Below, in pieces: positions 52,194-62,388 of a stretch of 64,000 nucleotides of DNA; the first letter of the stretch is position 1; each line of letters starts with the position of its first letter. A program made the position numbers and the translations under genes. The notes beneath the pieces are model-generated. The model worked only from the letters and a program-made list of their open reading frames with translations, made no database searches and was not told the origin of the DNA. Source of the DNA: Pseudomonas sp. SL4(2022) (GTDB lineage: Bacteria > Pseudomonadota > Gammaproteobacteria > Pseudomonadales > Pseudomonadaceae); contig NZ_CP113060.1 in NCBI RefSeq assembly GCF_026625725.1, forward strand, positions 1,494,001-1,558,000, in the 5' to 3' direction.

Positions 52194-55100
52194 GCTTCGT
52201 CCTCGTCACTGTCTTGCAGGGCGTCCAGCGCCGGGCCGTAGAGTTGTTCGGCCAACACTTCAAAGCGCTCATCCAGCGCTTCACGGTCGCGGAAGGCCAA
52301 GGCGTTCCAGGGGTCTTGGCCTTCACCGGTCATAAAGTCATTGCCTTGCCACATCACCCGCGCTTCGCTGCGGGCGGCGTCAATTGGCTCTTTACGCCCG
52401 GGGTTGCGCCATTTGTGAGCAAAACCGTGGCTGCATTTGGCGAACAGCGGCAGCGGCTCGCACAGCGCGCGTTTGTAGGCCTCCAGCCAGGGTAAGAGCA
52501 GCTCACGGGCATTGGCCAACGCGCCCAGACGCCATTCGCTTTTCGGTGAGAGCAGGCGGCTGTCGCGGCTGATCTCGGGGCTGGCCGCGCAGTTGAGCAG
52601 CAGATGGCGCAGCCAGAACGGCGCCAGCTCCCAAGCGCCGAGATCACGCAGGCGGTAATCAAACAACCCTTCACGGGTCACGCCATCCAGCCAGCCGTGG
52701 ATGCGCACACCCGCCAGTTCGATATCGACCAACAGCGGTTGCGGCGCGTCCTCCGGGCGCTCGTCAAACAGGGTCGGCGCAAAGGCGCGGATCGGCCCGC
52801 GAATTTGCCCCCAGTGCGCCTGGCCCAACTCGCCCACCGGCAGCCAGCCGGAAGCCGCCGCCACGGCGCGCTCCTGGCGTTCACTCCAGCCGTTCTCGGT
52901 GGCCTGCAAGGCCAGCTGACGCAAGCCGTGCTGACTGGTCCACTCGACGCTGAACGGCTCGTCACCGGCGAGGGCTTCTTCGGTTTGCGCCAAACGCAGG
53001 CCGAGGCGTTGTTCCAGCAGGTAGCGCGCCGGATGTTTAAAGCAGTGAATCAACTGACTGGGTTCGATGCTTAACCCGTCCGCATCCGGTGCATCCAGAG
53101 CGCTGGCAAAGGGCGCAGGGGCTTGCACCGCCTGACTCAAACGCTGCGCGGCGTGGAACCAGGGCGCGGCAAAGCCGGCATGGCAGTTGCCAGCGAAGTT
53201 GCCGGGGGCGAAGGGCTGCAGCGGATGGTGGTGGGTAATCCTCGTGCTAGCCGGGCCGTTGCCATCGATCGCCGTCAGATCAACCACATCCAGCAGCTCG
53301 CTGACCAGTACCGAAGGCGGCAGCTCGGCGTTGCTGCGTGGATCACGGCCGACATAGCTCAGGTACAGGCCGCCCCGCGCCGAGAGCAAAATTTCCAGCA
53401 GCAGGTAACGGTCATCCAGCCGCCGTGCGCGGTCGCCGCGGCGGGGTTTCTGGCTGATCAGGTCAAAGCCCGCTGCCGGGGTGCGGCGCGGCAAGGCACC
53501 GTCATCCAGACCGAGCAGGCAGACCAGCCGAAACGGCAGGCTGCGCATCGGCACCATGGTGCAGAAGGTCACCGCGCCGGTGAGAAAGCCCGAAGCGGCG
53601 CTGCCCTGCTCCAAGGCGGCGGTCAGTTGCTGACGAATTAGCGCCAGCTCAATTGGCCGCTCAATCCCCGAGGCGTCGCCCTGTTCTTTGAGCGCCGCGC
53701 AGGCCTTGGACAGCAGCAACAGGGTGTCACCGGCCTCGCGCTCGTCAAACAGCTGATCGATCAACCCTTGCAGGGATCCGGCCCATTCGCCCAGGGCGCG
53801 CGGCCGTTGCAGGCTCTGCGCCAGCACGGCCAAGCGCTCGACAAAACCGGCCAAGCGCCCGAGCAGTTGTGCGCGGCCGCCTTCCAGCGCATCCAGCGGC
53901 CAACTGTCGCCCAGCAACGGCGCAGCCAGACCGGCCAGCTGCGGCGGCGCGGCAAAACCCAGCAGCAGGCGGTCCAGCCCTTGCCGCCAGGTAAAGGCCG
54001 CGTCGGCCGGCAGGCCCAGTTGCTCACGGTGCGTTTCATCGCGGCCCCAGCGCACGCCCGCGTCGCGCAGCCAGTCGCGCAGCAGCGGTAAATCTTCTGC
54101 CTCAATGCCGACGCGACGGGCAATGGCTGGTTGCTCCAGCCAGGCGAGGATTTCCTCGGCGGCAAAACGGCTGTCCGGCAGCGCCAACAGGTTGAGGAAG
54201 GCTTCGATCAGCGGGATTTCCGCGCGCAGGCTGCGGTCGGCCAGGCTGAACGGCACGCGCGGCACACCGTCGCGCGGGGCGAACACCGCTTCGATATAGG
54301 GCGCATACCGCTCGATGTCCGGGGTCAGCACCACCACCTGATCGGGCGTCAGCGCGGGGTCGGCGGCAAAGCGGGCGAGCAGTTGGTCATGCAGGATTTC
54401 CACTTCGCGCAGCGGCGAGTGGGCGACGTGCAGTTCCAGCGAGCGATCGTCCTCACGCAGCAGCAAACGTTCATCGGCGGTGCGGGTGCGCAGGCGCAGG
54501 ATGTCGTTCTGCAATGCCTGCAACAGGCTGGCGTCGTGCAGGTCTTCATCTTCGGAATACAGGCCGATTTCCTGACTGCCTTCGCTGGAGGCCAGGCTAA
54601 ACAGGCTGTCGAAAAAATCGCGGCCCTGTTTGCCCAGGCTGGCCAATAACGGATGGCCGACATCCAAGTACCAGTCTTCGGGGTTGGCTTCGGGTTGCCG
54701 CGCCAGTTCGCGGATATCGCGAATCTCGCCCCAGGCTTCGCGACACGGGTTGAGGGCGAAAACAATCACCTCGGTGTGCCGCGCCAGGCCTTCCAGTACG
54801 CGCATGTGGTGCGGTGGCAACGCGCTGATACCGAACACCAGCACGCGCTCGGGCAGCCCGGCGATGGGTGTGGCGTCATACAGGCGGGCGAGCAGCTCTT
54901 CCAGCAAGCGGGCGCGGTGTGGATGGCCGTCTTTGGTCAGCTCGCGCCAGAGCAGCGCTTGCCAGGCTTCATCCGCGCCAAGATCAAGCCGCTCGTTGCG
55001 TTCCCAGGCGGCCAGCCAGTCGTCGCGATACAGCAGGTATTGGTCGAATACGTCGGCGATCTTCACGGCCAGCGACAGCCTTCGGCGCTCATCGCCACCG

Positions 55101-55444
55101 TCCAGGTAATGCGCCAGACGTGGCGCTTCAGCCAAGTGAGCGGGCTCGCACAGCCAGTCATACAAGCGCCAGCTCAGGCTGCTGGGGCTGAACGCCGATT
55201 GCTCCGGCAGTTGCCCCAGGCACAGGCGCGAGATGTCCCAGACGAACTTGGCCGGCAGCTGCACGTCCAGCTGCATGGCAATGCCCTGCTTGCGCGCCAG
55301 CTCCAGCGTCAGCCAGCGTCCCATGCCCTGACTCGGCACCACCACCCAGGCCGGCGCAAACGGCTCGCGCATTGGCGTGGCGAGCAGCGTGGTCGCCAGT
55401 TCGCCAAGGGTTTCCAGATCGGGGGCATGGTAGAGGGTGAACAT
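52190..55444 (-). CDS. recC: Exodeoxyribonuclease V gamma subunit RecC
   Basis: The product is 1084 residues. RecC is an inactivated helicase-nuclease that recognises Chi and holds the complex. The opening MFTLYHAPDLETLGELATTLLATP and the segments VVPSQGMGRWLTLELARKQGIAMQLDVQLPAKFVW and RVLVFGISALPPHHMRVLEGLA are characteristic. It is the first gene of the recCBD block. The 131-base gap upstream to the next, divergent gene should contain the promoter. Confidence 0.95.
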   Translation of the reverse strand: MFTLYHAPDLETLGELATTLLATPMREPFAPAWVVVPSQGMGRWLTLELARKQGIAMQLDVQLPAKFVWDISRLCLGQLPEQSAFSPSSLSWRLYDWLCEPAHLAEAPRLAHYLDGGDERRRLSLAVKIADVFDQYLLYRDDWLAAWERNERLDLGADEAWQALLWRELTKDGHPHRARLLEELLARLYDATPIAGLPERVLVFGISALPPHHMRVLEGLARHTEVIVFALNPCREAWGEIRDIRELARQPEANPEDWYLDVGHPLLASLGKQGRDFFDSLFSLASSEGSQEIGLYSEDEDLHDASLLQALQNDILRLRTRTADERLLLREDDRSLELHVAHSPLREVEILHDQLLARFAADPALTPDQVVVLTPDIERYAPYIEAVFAPRDGVPRVPFSLADRSLRAEIPLIEAFLNLLALPDSRFAAEEILAWLEQPAIARRVGIEAEDLPLLRDWLRDAGVRWGRDETHREQLGLPADAAFTWRQGLDRLLLGFAAPPQLAGLAAPLLGDSWPLDALEGGRAQLLGRLAGFVERLAVLAQSLQRPRALGEWAGSLQGLIDQLFDEREAGDTLLLLSKACAALKEQGDASGIERPIELALIRQQLTAALEQGSAASGFLTGAVTFCTMVPMRSLPFRLVCLLGLDDGALPRRTPAAGFDLISQKPRRGDRARRLDDRYLLLEILLSARGGLYLSYVGRDPRSNAELPPSVLVSELLDVVDLTAIDGNGPASTRITHHHPLQPFAPGNFAGNCHAGFAAPWFHAAQRLSQAVQAPAPFASALDAPDADGLSIEPSQLIHCFKHPARYLLEQRLGLRLAQTEEALAGDEPFSVEWTSQHGLRQLALQATENGWSERQERAVAAASGWLPVGELGQAHWGQIRGPIRAFAPTLFDERPEDAPQPLLVDIELAGVRIHGWLDGVTREGLFDYRLRDLGAWELAPFWLRHLLLNCAASPEISRDSRLLSPKSEWRLGALANARELLLPWLEAYKRALCEPLPLFAKCSHGFAHKWRNPGRKEPIDAARSEARVMWQGNDFMTGEGQDPWNALAFRDREALDERFEVLAEQLYGPALDALQDSDEDEA

Positions 55445-55575
55445 TGGGCAACCGGCCTGCTGTCGAAGGCGCTAGGGTAGCAGTTCAGCGGCGGCACAGC
55501 AGGTGTTCAGCCGAGGCAGACGCGTTGACACCGATCAATGTTTCCCCGGGAGTGCACCGTTAAAGTGCCGCCTCT

Positions 55576-55893
55576 ATGTGTACCCTCGCCCCTACACCAC
55601 GGATCATCTGCACAGACGCATCACTGGGTCTGCGCCTGCGCCAATGGCTGGCCAGCCAGACCAGCGCCGGTGAGGTCATCTGTGTCACCAGCGACTGCAG
55701 TCAGGCACCGCTGTGCCACTGGCTACAGGCACCCAGCCCGCCGGCAGAAGATCTGCTGCATGCGGCCCTGAGCGATACGATCGCCACCCTCATGCGTACC
55801 CGCCATGCGTTCAAATCCCGCGAGCTGGGTGAGCTGCGCACGCGCCTGGAGGGCTTGCTGGAGGAATTGTCAGCCACCCGGAAAATAGAGTAG
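55576..55893 (+). CDS. Small hypothetical protein divergent from recC
   Basis: The product is 105 residues and is not recognised. It starts MCTLAPTPRIICTDASLGLRLRQWLASQ and ends in a helical, possibly coiled stretch SRELGELRTRLEGLLEELSATRK. Four Cys are present in the first half. Codon use is like that of the host genes, which supports expression, but the ribosome site is weak. A strong terminator lies about 70 bases after the stop. Confidence 0.6.
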   Translation: MCTLAPTPRIICTDASLGLRLRQWLASQTSAGEVICVTSDCSQAPLCHWLQAPSPPAEDLLHAALSDTIATLMRTRHAFKSRELGELRTRLEGLLEELSATRKIE

Positions 55894-55964
55894 AACTAGC
55901 GTTCAAGTAGGTTCCGCCACGGCGGGAACCGGCTTTGCCGGGCAGGACACAGGGCCTGCAAGAC

Positions 55965-56016
55965 GAAGCGCCGCAGCAGTGCGTTCATCACGAACGTAAT
56001 GCTGCGGCGCTTTTTT
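55965..56016 (+). terminator. Strong bipartite terminator hairpin, possible small-RNA 3' end
   Basis: AAGCGCCGCAGCA (55965-55977) pairs perfectly with TGCTGCGGCGCTT (55999-56011). Inside, CGTTC and GAACG (55981-55995) make a second helix. TTTTTTT follows. It ends the transcript of the small gene upstream or of a separate RNA starting after 55893; that stretch also has a CCGGC-TTT-GCCGG hairpin. Confidence 0.8.
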
Positions 56017-56114
56017 TATGGCTGCGATTTGTGGGGGCCACTTGGCCGCGCAGCATCCGGGCGAGGCGCTGACCACTGTGCATGACTGCAAAACAACAAC
56101 AGCAGGGAGGGAAG

Positions 56115-58343
56115 ATGAACTCAGTAGCCGCACTCGATGAGCTGATCCAGCGCATCGGCCTCAACCGCCGTGACGTGCATGAGCGGCGCAAACTCCTCGA
56201 CTGGCAGGATGCCGACGCCACACGCCTGAATAGCGCCGCCGCGCACATGAGCGACACCCAACAGGCCTTTACCGAGCGCCTTTACGGACACCTGGCCGGC
56301 TTTCCCGGCCCCGCCAGCCTGATCAGCAGCGCATCCACCCTGCAACGCCTCAAGCACAGCCAGCTGGATTACTACCAGCGCCTCTGGCACGGCCCCTACA
56401 ACGCCGACTACGTGGCCAGCCGCCTGCGCATCGGGCTGATCCACCAGCTGGCCGGCATCGAACTGAAATGGTACATGGCCGGTTACCGGCTGTACCTCGA
56501 TGAAGTCCTCGCCCGCCTATTCGCGGAGCATCCCGACCAGGCTCTCTACGCCAGCCTGTTGAAAGCAGTGTTCTTCGACATGACGCTGGCCATCGACACC
56601 TACAGCGCCGCCCAGCGCAAGGCCCTGGAAGACAGCGAAGCGCGGTTCGCCCGGGCCTTGCGTGGCGCCAATGACGGCATCTGGGACTGGCACCTGCAGC
56701 ACGATCGTCTATATGTCTCGGCACGCTGGGCCCGCATGCTCGACCTCGACCGTGATCAGCTCGGCGAAAGCAGCGCCAGCTGGTTCAGCCGCGTGCACCC
56801 GGACGACCTGCCGGCGTTGCGCCAGGCCCTGGAAAGCCACCTCAGTGGCGCCAGCCCGCTGTTGCACCACGAGTACCGCATCCGCCGCTGCAATGGCGAT
56901 TACCTCTGGGTGCTGGTGCGTGGCGTGGCGCAGAGCGATGCCAGCGGGCAACAGCGCATCGCCGGTTCGCAGAGCGACATCAGCGCACGCAAGGCCGTCG
57001 AACAGCAACTGCGCCACGCCGCCCGCCACGACCCGCTGACCGGCCTGGGCAACCGCCTGCGCCTCGACGAGCTGCTGCTGCAAGCCCTGCAACAGCTGGG
57101 CAAAGAGGGCGCGCGTGCAGCCGCACTGCTGTTTATCGACCTCGACCGCTTCAAGCTGATCAACGACAGCCTCGGTCACTCCTGCGGCGATCAGGTACTG
57201 ATCGAGATCAGCCGCCGCCTGAACCACTGCCTGCGCCCCGGTGATCACGTGTGCCGCTTTGGCGGTGATGAATTTGTGGTGCTGCTCACCGACCTGGCCA
57301 GTACCAGCGATGCCGAGCAGGTGGCCCAGCGCATGCTCGACAGCCTGCACCTGCCCCTGCATGTACAGGAGCAGGTGCTGGTGGTCAGCGCCAGCATCGG
57401 CATCACCGCGTTGCAGGCCAGTGATGCCGCCGAGGATGCCCTGCAGGCCGCCGACCTGGCCCTGTATCAAGCCAAACAAGCCGGCAAGGCTCAGTTCGCC
57501 CGGTTCAGCGCTGAACTGCAGGCCAGCGCGCATCATCAGCTGGAACTGGAAAGCGCTCTCGGCCAGGCCCTGCTGCGTGATGAGTTTGTCCTGCACTACC
57601 AGCCAATCTGTCGCAGTGATGGCACGGGCACTCAGGTCGTCGGGGTCGAGGCCCTGCTGCGCTGGCAACGCGGCGAAAAGCTGGTCGCACCGCTGGAGTT
57701 CATCCCCTCACTGGAAGAGTCCGGGGAGATTGTTCCGGTCGGCGACTGGGTGCTGCGCCAGGCTTGCCGCCAGGTGCGCGCCTGGCAACAGGCCGGGCAC
57801 ACGCAACTGCACTGCGCCGTAAATCTTTCCAGCCGGCAGTTGCGCCAGGACGACTTTGTCAACCGGCTCACCGCCATCCTGCAGGACACCGGTTTGCCGC
57901 CCTCCTGTCTGGTGCTGGAAATCACCGAAAGCCAGTTGCTGGAAGACAGCACCGCAACCCTGATCACCCTGCGCGCCCTCGCCAACCTGGGTATTCAACT
58001 GGCCCTGGATGATTTCGGCACCGGCTATTCCTCACTGGGTTACCTCAAACGCTTTCCACTGCACATCCTCAAGGTCGACAAGAGCTTTATCGGCGGCGTG
58101 CCCGAAGATGCCGAACTGCAAGCCATCAGCCGGGCGATCATCGGCCTGGGCCACAGCCTCGGCCTGGAGGTCATCGCCGAAGGCGTGGAGCACGCCGCCC
58201 ACCTGGATTTTCTGCGCACGCAGAACTGCCAACTGGCCCAGGGCTTCTGGTTCAGCCGTCCCTGCAGCGCCCATGAACTGCAACCCCTGTTCAGCCGCAT
58301 GAGCACCCGCTTGCCCTCAGCCGAAGAGCCGATCGAATCATGA
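56115..58343 (+). CDS. Globin-coupled c-di-GMP enzyme (globin-PAS-GGDEF-EAL)
   Basis: The product is 742 residues and appears soluble. A globin-coupled sensor domain (about 10-165) has the likely proximal heme ligand His110 in [25 protein letters not shown] fold follows (about 180-300), then GGDEF at 383-387 with an intact RxxD inhibition site (RPGD, five residues ahead), then EAL at 512-514 with conserved [17 protein letters not shown] and KVDKSFI. Both catalytic motifs look intact, so it may make and break c-di-GMP in response to oxygen. GGGAGG fixes the ATG at 56115. Its stop overlaps the next gene (ATGA). Confidence 0.92.
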   Translation: MNSVAALDELIQRIGLNRRDVHERRKLLDWQDADATRLNSAAAHMSDTQQAFTERLYGHLAGFPGPASLISSASTLQRLKHSQLDYYQRLWHGPYNADYVASRLRIGLIHQLAGIELKWYMAGYRLYLDEVLARLFAEHPDQALYASLLKAVFFDMTLAIDTYSAAQRKALEDSEARFARALRGANDGIWDWHLQHDRLYVSARWARMLDLDRDQLGESSASWFSRVHPDDLPALRQALESHLSGASPLLHHEYRIRRCNGDYLWVLVRGVAQSDASGQQRIAGSQSDISARKAVEQQLRHAARHDPLTGLGNRLRLDELLLQALQQLGKEGARAAALLFIDLDRFKLINDSLGHSCGDQVLIEISRRLNHCLRPGDHVCRFGGDEFVVLLTDLASTSDAEQVAQRMLDSLHLPLHVQEQVLVVSASIGITALQASDAAEDALQAADLALYQAKQAGKAQFARFSAELQASAHHQLELESALGQALLRDEFVLHYQPICRSDGTGTQVVGVEALLRWQRGEKLVAPLEFIPSLEESGEIVPVGDWVLRQACRQVRAWQQAGHTQLHCAVNLSSRQLRQDDFVNRLTAILQDTGLPPSCLVLEITESQLLEDSTATLITLRALANLGIQLALDDFGTGYSSLGYLKRFPLHILKVDKSFIGGVPEDAELQAISRAIIGLGHSLGLEVIAEGVEHAAHLDFLRTQNCQLAQGFWFSRPCSAHELQPLFSRMSTRLPSAEEPIES

Positions 58344-59929
58344 AAACCAACCTGCCCGTTAGTCAGCACGACGTCAGCGTGCCAGAAGACGCCAACATCC
58401 TCTCCACCACCAACCTCAAGGGTGCGATCAGCTACATCAACCCTGATTTCATCCGCATCAGCGGTTTCGACGAGGCTGAACTGCTCGGCCAGAACCACAA
58501 CATCGTGCGTCACCCGGATATGCCCAGTGCCGCCTTCAGCGAACTGTGGCAAACCCTCAAGGCGCGCCGCTCGTGGATGGGCCTGGTGAAAAATCGTTGC
58601 AAGAATGGCGATCACTATTGGGTCAGCGCCTACGTCACCCCGGTGGTGCGCAATGGCCAAACGGTGGAATACCAGTCCGTGCGCACACGCACCACACCCG
58701 AGCGCATCGCCCGAGCCGAGTGGTTGTACGGCCAGTTGCGGGCAGGGCGCAGCCCACAGCAACTGCGTCCACTGCGGCTGCCGCTGGCCAATCGCTTGAG
58801 CGTGCTGCTCAGCCTGCCCATCCTCGCCTGCGCCGCCGTTCTGGCAACCAGTGGCAGCCTGCCCGGCTGGCTGGCCGTCAGCGGCGGATTGGGGTTGAGC
58901 GCCTTGCTGTCGGCAGGCTGCCACCTGGCACTGCGGCCACTGCACCAGCTCTGTCAGGAAGCCCGCGCCCTGGTCGACAACCCGCTGAACCAGTGGGTCT
59001 ACAGCGGCCGCCGTGACGAATTCGGCCAATTGGCCTTCGCCCTGCACAGCCTGCGGGTCGAGTCCGGTGCAGTGGTCGGACGCCTGGCCAACTCGGCCCG
59101 GGAACTCAGCCAGGATGCCGCCGAACTGGCCAATGCCATCGACAGCAGCAACCAGGCCAGCCTGCAGCAACACACAGAGACCGAGCAGGTCAGCAGTGCC
59201 ATCAGCCAGATGGCCAGCAGCGTGCAGGAGGTGGCGCGCCACGCCCAGCTCAGTGCCAATGCCGCCAGCCAGGCCGATCTGGAAACCGTCAACGGCCTGC
59301 AACTGGTCGAGGAAACCCGCCAGCAGATCGCCACCCTCGCAGCGGAAGTGCTGCACGGCCATCAGGTGATCCAGCAGCTGGAGCTGCACAGCCAGGACAT
59401 CTACCAGGTGCTCGATGTGATCCAGAGCATTGCCGAGCAAACCAACCTGCTGGCCCTTAACGCCGCCATTGAGGCGGCACGCGCCGGTGAGGCCGGACGC
59501 GGCTTTGCCGTGGTGGCCGATGAAGTGCGCGGCCTGGCACAACGGACCCAGCAATCTACGGCAAAGATCCATGCCATTATCAATGCCCTGCAGCTGGGCA
59601 CGCGTGACGCGGTGGCCGCCATGGCGCGCAGCCAGACCCAGGCGCAGGCGAGTGTCGAACAGGCGCTGCAGGCCGCCGAAGCGCTGGGCGGAATCAACCA
59701 GCGGGTGGCGCAGATCAGCGACATGAACATCCAGATTGCCGCGGCAGTGGAGCAGCAAAGCACGGTGGGTGACAGCATTCAGCTCAACCTCTGCGCCATC
59801 CGCGAGGCGAACCTGAGCAGCGTGGCCGCCAGTGATCAGAGTCGCCACAGCGCCCAACACCTGGCGAAGCTGGCCGAGCGTCTGCAACTGCTGGTGGAGC
59901 AATTCCACAGCCATCAACGCCACGCCTGA
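58340..59929 (+). CDS. aer: Aer-like PAS chemoreceptor
   Basis: The product is 529 residues. An N-terminal PAS domain (about 15-125, [33 protein letters not shown]) has the FAD-binding style of Aer. Two membrane segments lie at about 150-195. The C-terminal methyl-accepting signalling hairpin carries the strictly conserved tip [40 protein letters not shown]. It should report redox or energy state to the CheA-CheW array. It overlaps the globin-c-di-GMP gene by 4 bases, so both are made from one message. Confidence 0.9.
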   Translation: MKTNLPVSQHDVSVPEDANILSTTNLKGAISYINPDFIRISGFDEAELLGQNHNIVRHPDMPSAAFSELWQTLKARRSWMGLVKNRCKNGDHYWVSAYVTPVVRNGQTVEYQSVRTRTTPERIARAEWLYGQLRAGRSPQQLRPLRLPLANRLSVLLSLPILACAAVLATSGSLPGWLAVSGGLGLSALLSAGCHLALRPLHQLCQEARALVDNPLNQWVYSGRRDEFGQLAFALHSLRVESGAVVGRLANSARELSQDAAELANAIDSSNQASLQQHTETEQVSSAISQMASSVQEVARHAQLSANAASQADLETVNGLQLVEETRQQIATLAAEVLHGHQVIQQLELHSQDIYQVLDVIQSIAEQTNLLALNAAIEAARAGEAGRGFAVVADEVRGLAQRTQQSTAKIHAIINALQLGTRDAVAAMARSQTQAQASVEQALQAAEALGGINQRVAQISDMNIQIAAAVEQQSTVGDSIQLNLCAIREANLSSVAASDQSRHSAQHLAKLAERLQLLVEQFHSHQRHA

Positions 59930-60146
59930 CCGATGCGGCGCTGGAAAGCAGCGAGACAGGTGCCCTGCCTCACGAGGACAACGACGCGAAGTAACACCCC
60001 AAGAAAATTGGTCTATACCACCCAACCTTGGTTGGGTTGAGGTAACGCGGCGCACCCGCTTTAAGTTGACATGCGGCATTGCAACCTTTTTGCCATCAAT
60101 GACCGCTAATACTGCTCAACTCCAACAACAAAAGAGCGCCTTCCCT

Positions 60147-61136
60147 ATGAAAACCCTCACCTCCCTGGTCGTTGGTCTAGGCCTGGCTTTTAGCGCCAGC
60201 CATGCCAGCGCCTGGTCGCAACCTACGCACAAAAACATCGTCAAAGACGCCCTGGCCTTCCTCAACTCGGCGCACGCCACGCCCGAGATGAAACGCGCCT
60301 ACCAGTTCTATGTCGGCGCCGCCGGCAGCGAAGCCCGCGCGGGGGAAATCCTCGGCCAGGCCGCCTACGACGTCGATGATTTCCAGGACACCCGTCTGGG
60401 TGGCTGGTGGGTCGGCTACGAGCACGCGCCGGTGTATGGCGCCGCCGCTTCGCTGGTCAACTACACCTCCTATTGGCACTTCATCAACATGGCCCGTCAG
60501 GGTGACGCACACGGCAATGACCACGGCGGCTACGACTACCGCTACCGCAAGGTGGATGGCAGCTGGAGCGGCGACGTTGACTGGTACGCCATGGTTTACC
60601 TGTACAACCGCGAGCTGAAGAAAAGCGACTTCGACACCACCGAAGCGCATTACCGTCAGGGCACGTCCTCCAACTGGCAGACGCACTATGGCGACTTCCA
60701 GACTGCGGCCTTTCAGCCCATCGATAACCTGGCCAAATACTGGTTCGATCAGTTCAAAAACGCCCCCTCGCTGCAAACCATCGGCTACTCACTGCACACC
60801 ACCGGCGATGTGGCGCAGCCACACCACGCCTGGGTCACCTCGGGCAACGGTCACTCCGGCTGGGAAGGCTGGGTGGACGATCATTACTTCAGCGAAGGCC
60901 TGAACAATATCGCCGCGGTGGCCAACCGGGTGGGCAGTTACGACCCGCAAAAGCCGATCCGCGAGCTGCTGACCCAGACCGCGCAAGTGGCCTACCAGCG
61001 CCCCGAGCCGCTGTATGACACCAGCTACGCTACCCGCCTGCGGGTGGCCAAGGAGCTGATTCCGGAGTCCATCGCCCTCACCGTCAGCGTGCTGACCAAG
61101 GGTGCCAACACCTTCTACGGCCAGGGTGGCCTGTAA
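60147..61136 (+). CDS. Secreted zinc-dependent phospholipase C
   Basis: The product is 329 residues. The signal peptide ends at ASA (residues 20-22), so the mature protein would begin with Trp23, the N-terminal zinc ligand of this family. Other zinc-site residues appear in PTHKNIVKDAL, AYDVDDFQD, YWHFINM, LHTTGDVAQPHHAW and GWVDDHYFSEG. This is the Bacillus-type phospholipase C / S1-P1 nuclease fold, here probably acting on phospholipids outside the cell or in the periplasm. The ATG at 60147 starts the signal peptide. A foldase-like gene follows after 10 bases. Confidence 0.85.
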   Translation: MKTLTSLVVGLGLAFSASHASAWSQPTHKNIVKDALAFLNSAHATPEMKRAYQFYVGAAGSEARAGEILGQAAYDVDDFQDTRLGGWWVGYEHAPVYGAAASLVNYTSYWHFINMARQGDAHGNDHGGYDYRYRKVDGSWSGDVDWYAMVYLYNRELKKSDFDTTEAHYRQGTSSNWQTHYGDFQTAAFQPIDNLAKYWFDQFKNAPSLQTIGYSLHTTGDVAQPHHAWVTSGNGHSGWEGWVDDHYFSEGLNNIAAVANRVGSYDPQKPIRELLTQTAQVAYQRPEPLYDTSYATRLRVAKELIPESIALTVSVLTKGANTFYGQGGL

Positions 61137-61146
61137 GGTGCGCGCG

Positions 61147-62388
61147 ATGATCCAGCGCAGTTTGCTGGTACTGGGGCTGACCGGCATCTGCCTGTCAGCC
61201 CTGGGCAGCCAGGACCTGCACATCAACGGTGAACGCCTGCCTGGCAAAAGCATCGGCCTGCTGGAACAGGCCATGACCCGGGTCAAATTCAACACCGACC
61301 TGCGCCTGCTGCGCACAGGCCTGGCGGAAAACCACCTGCTGGCCCGTGAGGTGGAAGACGAACTGAATACCAAATACAGCAGCGATTTGGATGCCTTGGT
61401 CGAGCGCGAGGCGAGCAATCTGATCGAGCAGGTCTACGGCCGCCAATTCGACCACGATGTACGCCCCTTTCTGCGTCAGCCACAGGCGCTGAGCAGTGCC
61501 CGCATGCGCCAGGTACTGACCGCGCCAACCCAAGGCGTGGTGCTCGACAGCCTGCAGTTGAGCCCCCAACAACAAACCGATGCTGCCCAGGTGCAGCTAA
61601 TCAGTTGGCAATTCCCCGGCCAGGCCGAACAACGCCTGAACCTGCTGGAGCTGTATCAAGGCGACAACGTACAAGGCCGCGTGGAGCTGCAACAGGGCAA
61701 CCTGGTGTACCTGGCTGAACAGGTGCGCCAGCAGGCGCTGCGTGACTACCTCTGGTATCAGCTCGGCGAGAAAGGCTTTAGCACGGACGAACAGGCCGGC
61801 ATCCGCCAGCTGGTGCGCGACAAACTCGTCCGCCACAAGTACCTGCACCAGCTTGGCCTGCACAACGACTTTCACCATGAAACCGCCGGCCTGCGCGAAC
61901 GCGCTAGCCGGGTCAGCGATGCGGACGCCGAGGCTTACTACCAGCGCAACCTGCAGCTCTACCTGAACGTTGCCCAGGTGCAGGCCAGCCATATCCGCCT
62001 GGCTGATCAAGCCAGTGCCGACCGGGTGTATGCCGAACTGCAACAGGGCCTGAGCTTCGATGACGCCGTGCGCCGCTACTCACTGGCTGAGACCAAGAGC
62101 CACACGCCACCCGGCGACCTCGGCCTGATTCGCCCACAGGACGCGCCGCTGGATTTTCTGCGCAAGACCGCCCTGCTGCAGAAGGCAAACAGCATTTCTC
62201 AACCGATGTTGATCGACGGCGCCTTCGAGATCGTGCAGGTACGCAGCCGCGAGGATCGACAGCTGCCACTGAGCGATCCCAGCGTGCGGTATGAGGTCAA
62301 CCAGGCCGTGGCCAAGGAGCAACTGACCCAAGCCTTCCAGGCTCGCGTCGACGCTCTGCTGGCCAACGCCAAGGTAGAAGGGCTATGA
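61147..62388 (+). CDS. Parvulin-type peptidyl-prolyl isomerase
   Basis: The product is 413 residues with an N-terminal signal or anchor (SLLVLGLTGICLSALGS). A long helical chaperone-like part (about 25-280) leads to a C-terminal parvulin domain (about 285-375): VQASHIRLADQASADRVYAELQQGLSFDDAVRRYSL, then PGDLGLIRPQDAPLDF. It is likely a periplasmic foldase. AAGGTG sits between the phospholipase stop and the ATG, and the gene is 10 bases behind the phospholipase, suggesting that it helps that enzyme fold. Confidence 0.85.
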   Translation: MIQRSLLVLGLTGICLSALGSQDLHINGERLPGKSIGLLEQAMTRVKFNTDLRLLRTGLAENHLLAREVEDELNTKYSSDLDALVEREASNLIEQVYGRQFDHDVRPFLRQPQALSSARMRQVLTAPTQGVVLDSLQLSPQQQTDAAQVQLISWQFPGQAEQRLNLLELYQGDNVQGRVELQQGNLVYLAEQVRQQALRDYLWYQLGEKGFSTDEQAGIRQLVRDKLVRHKYLHQLGLHNDFHHETAGLRERASRVSDADAEAYYQRNLQLYLNVAQVQASHIRLADQASADRVYAELQQGLSFDDAVRRYSLAETKSHTPPGDLGLIRPQDAPLDFLRKTALLQKANSISQPMLIDGAFEIVQVRSREDRQLPLSDPSVRYEVNQAVAKEQLTQAFQARVDALLANAKVEGL

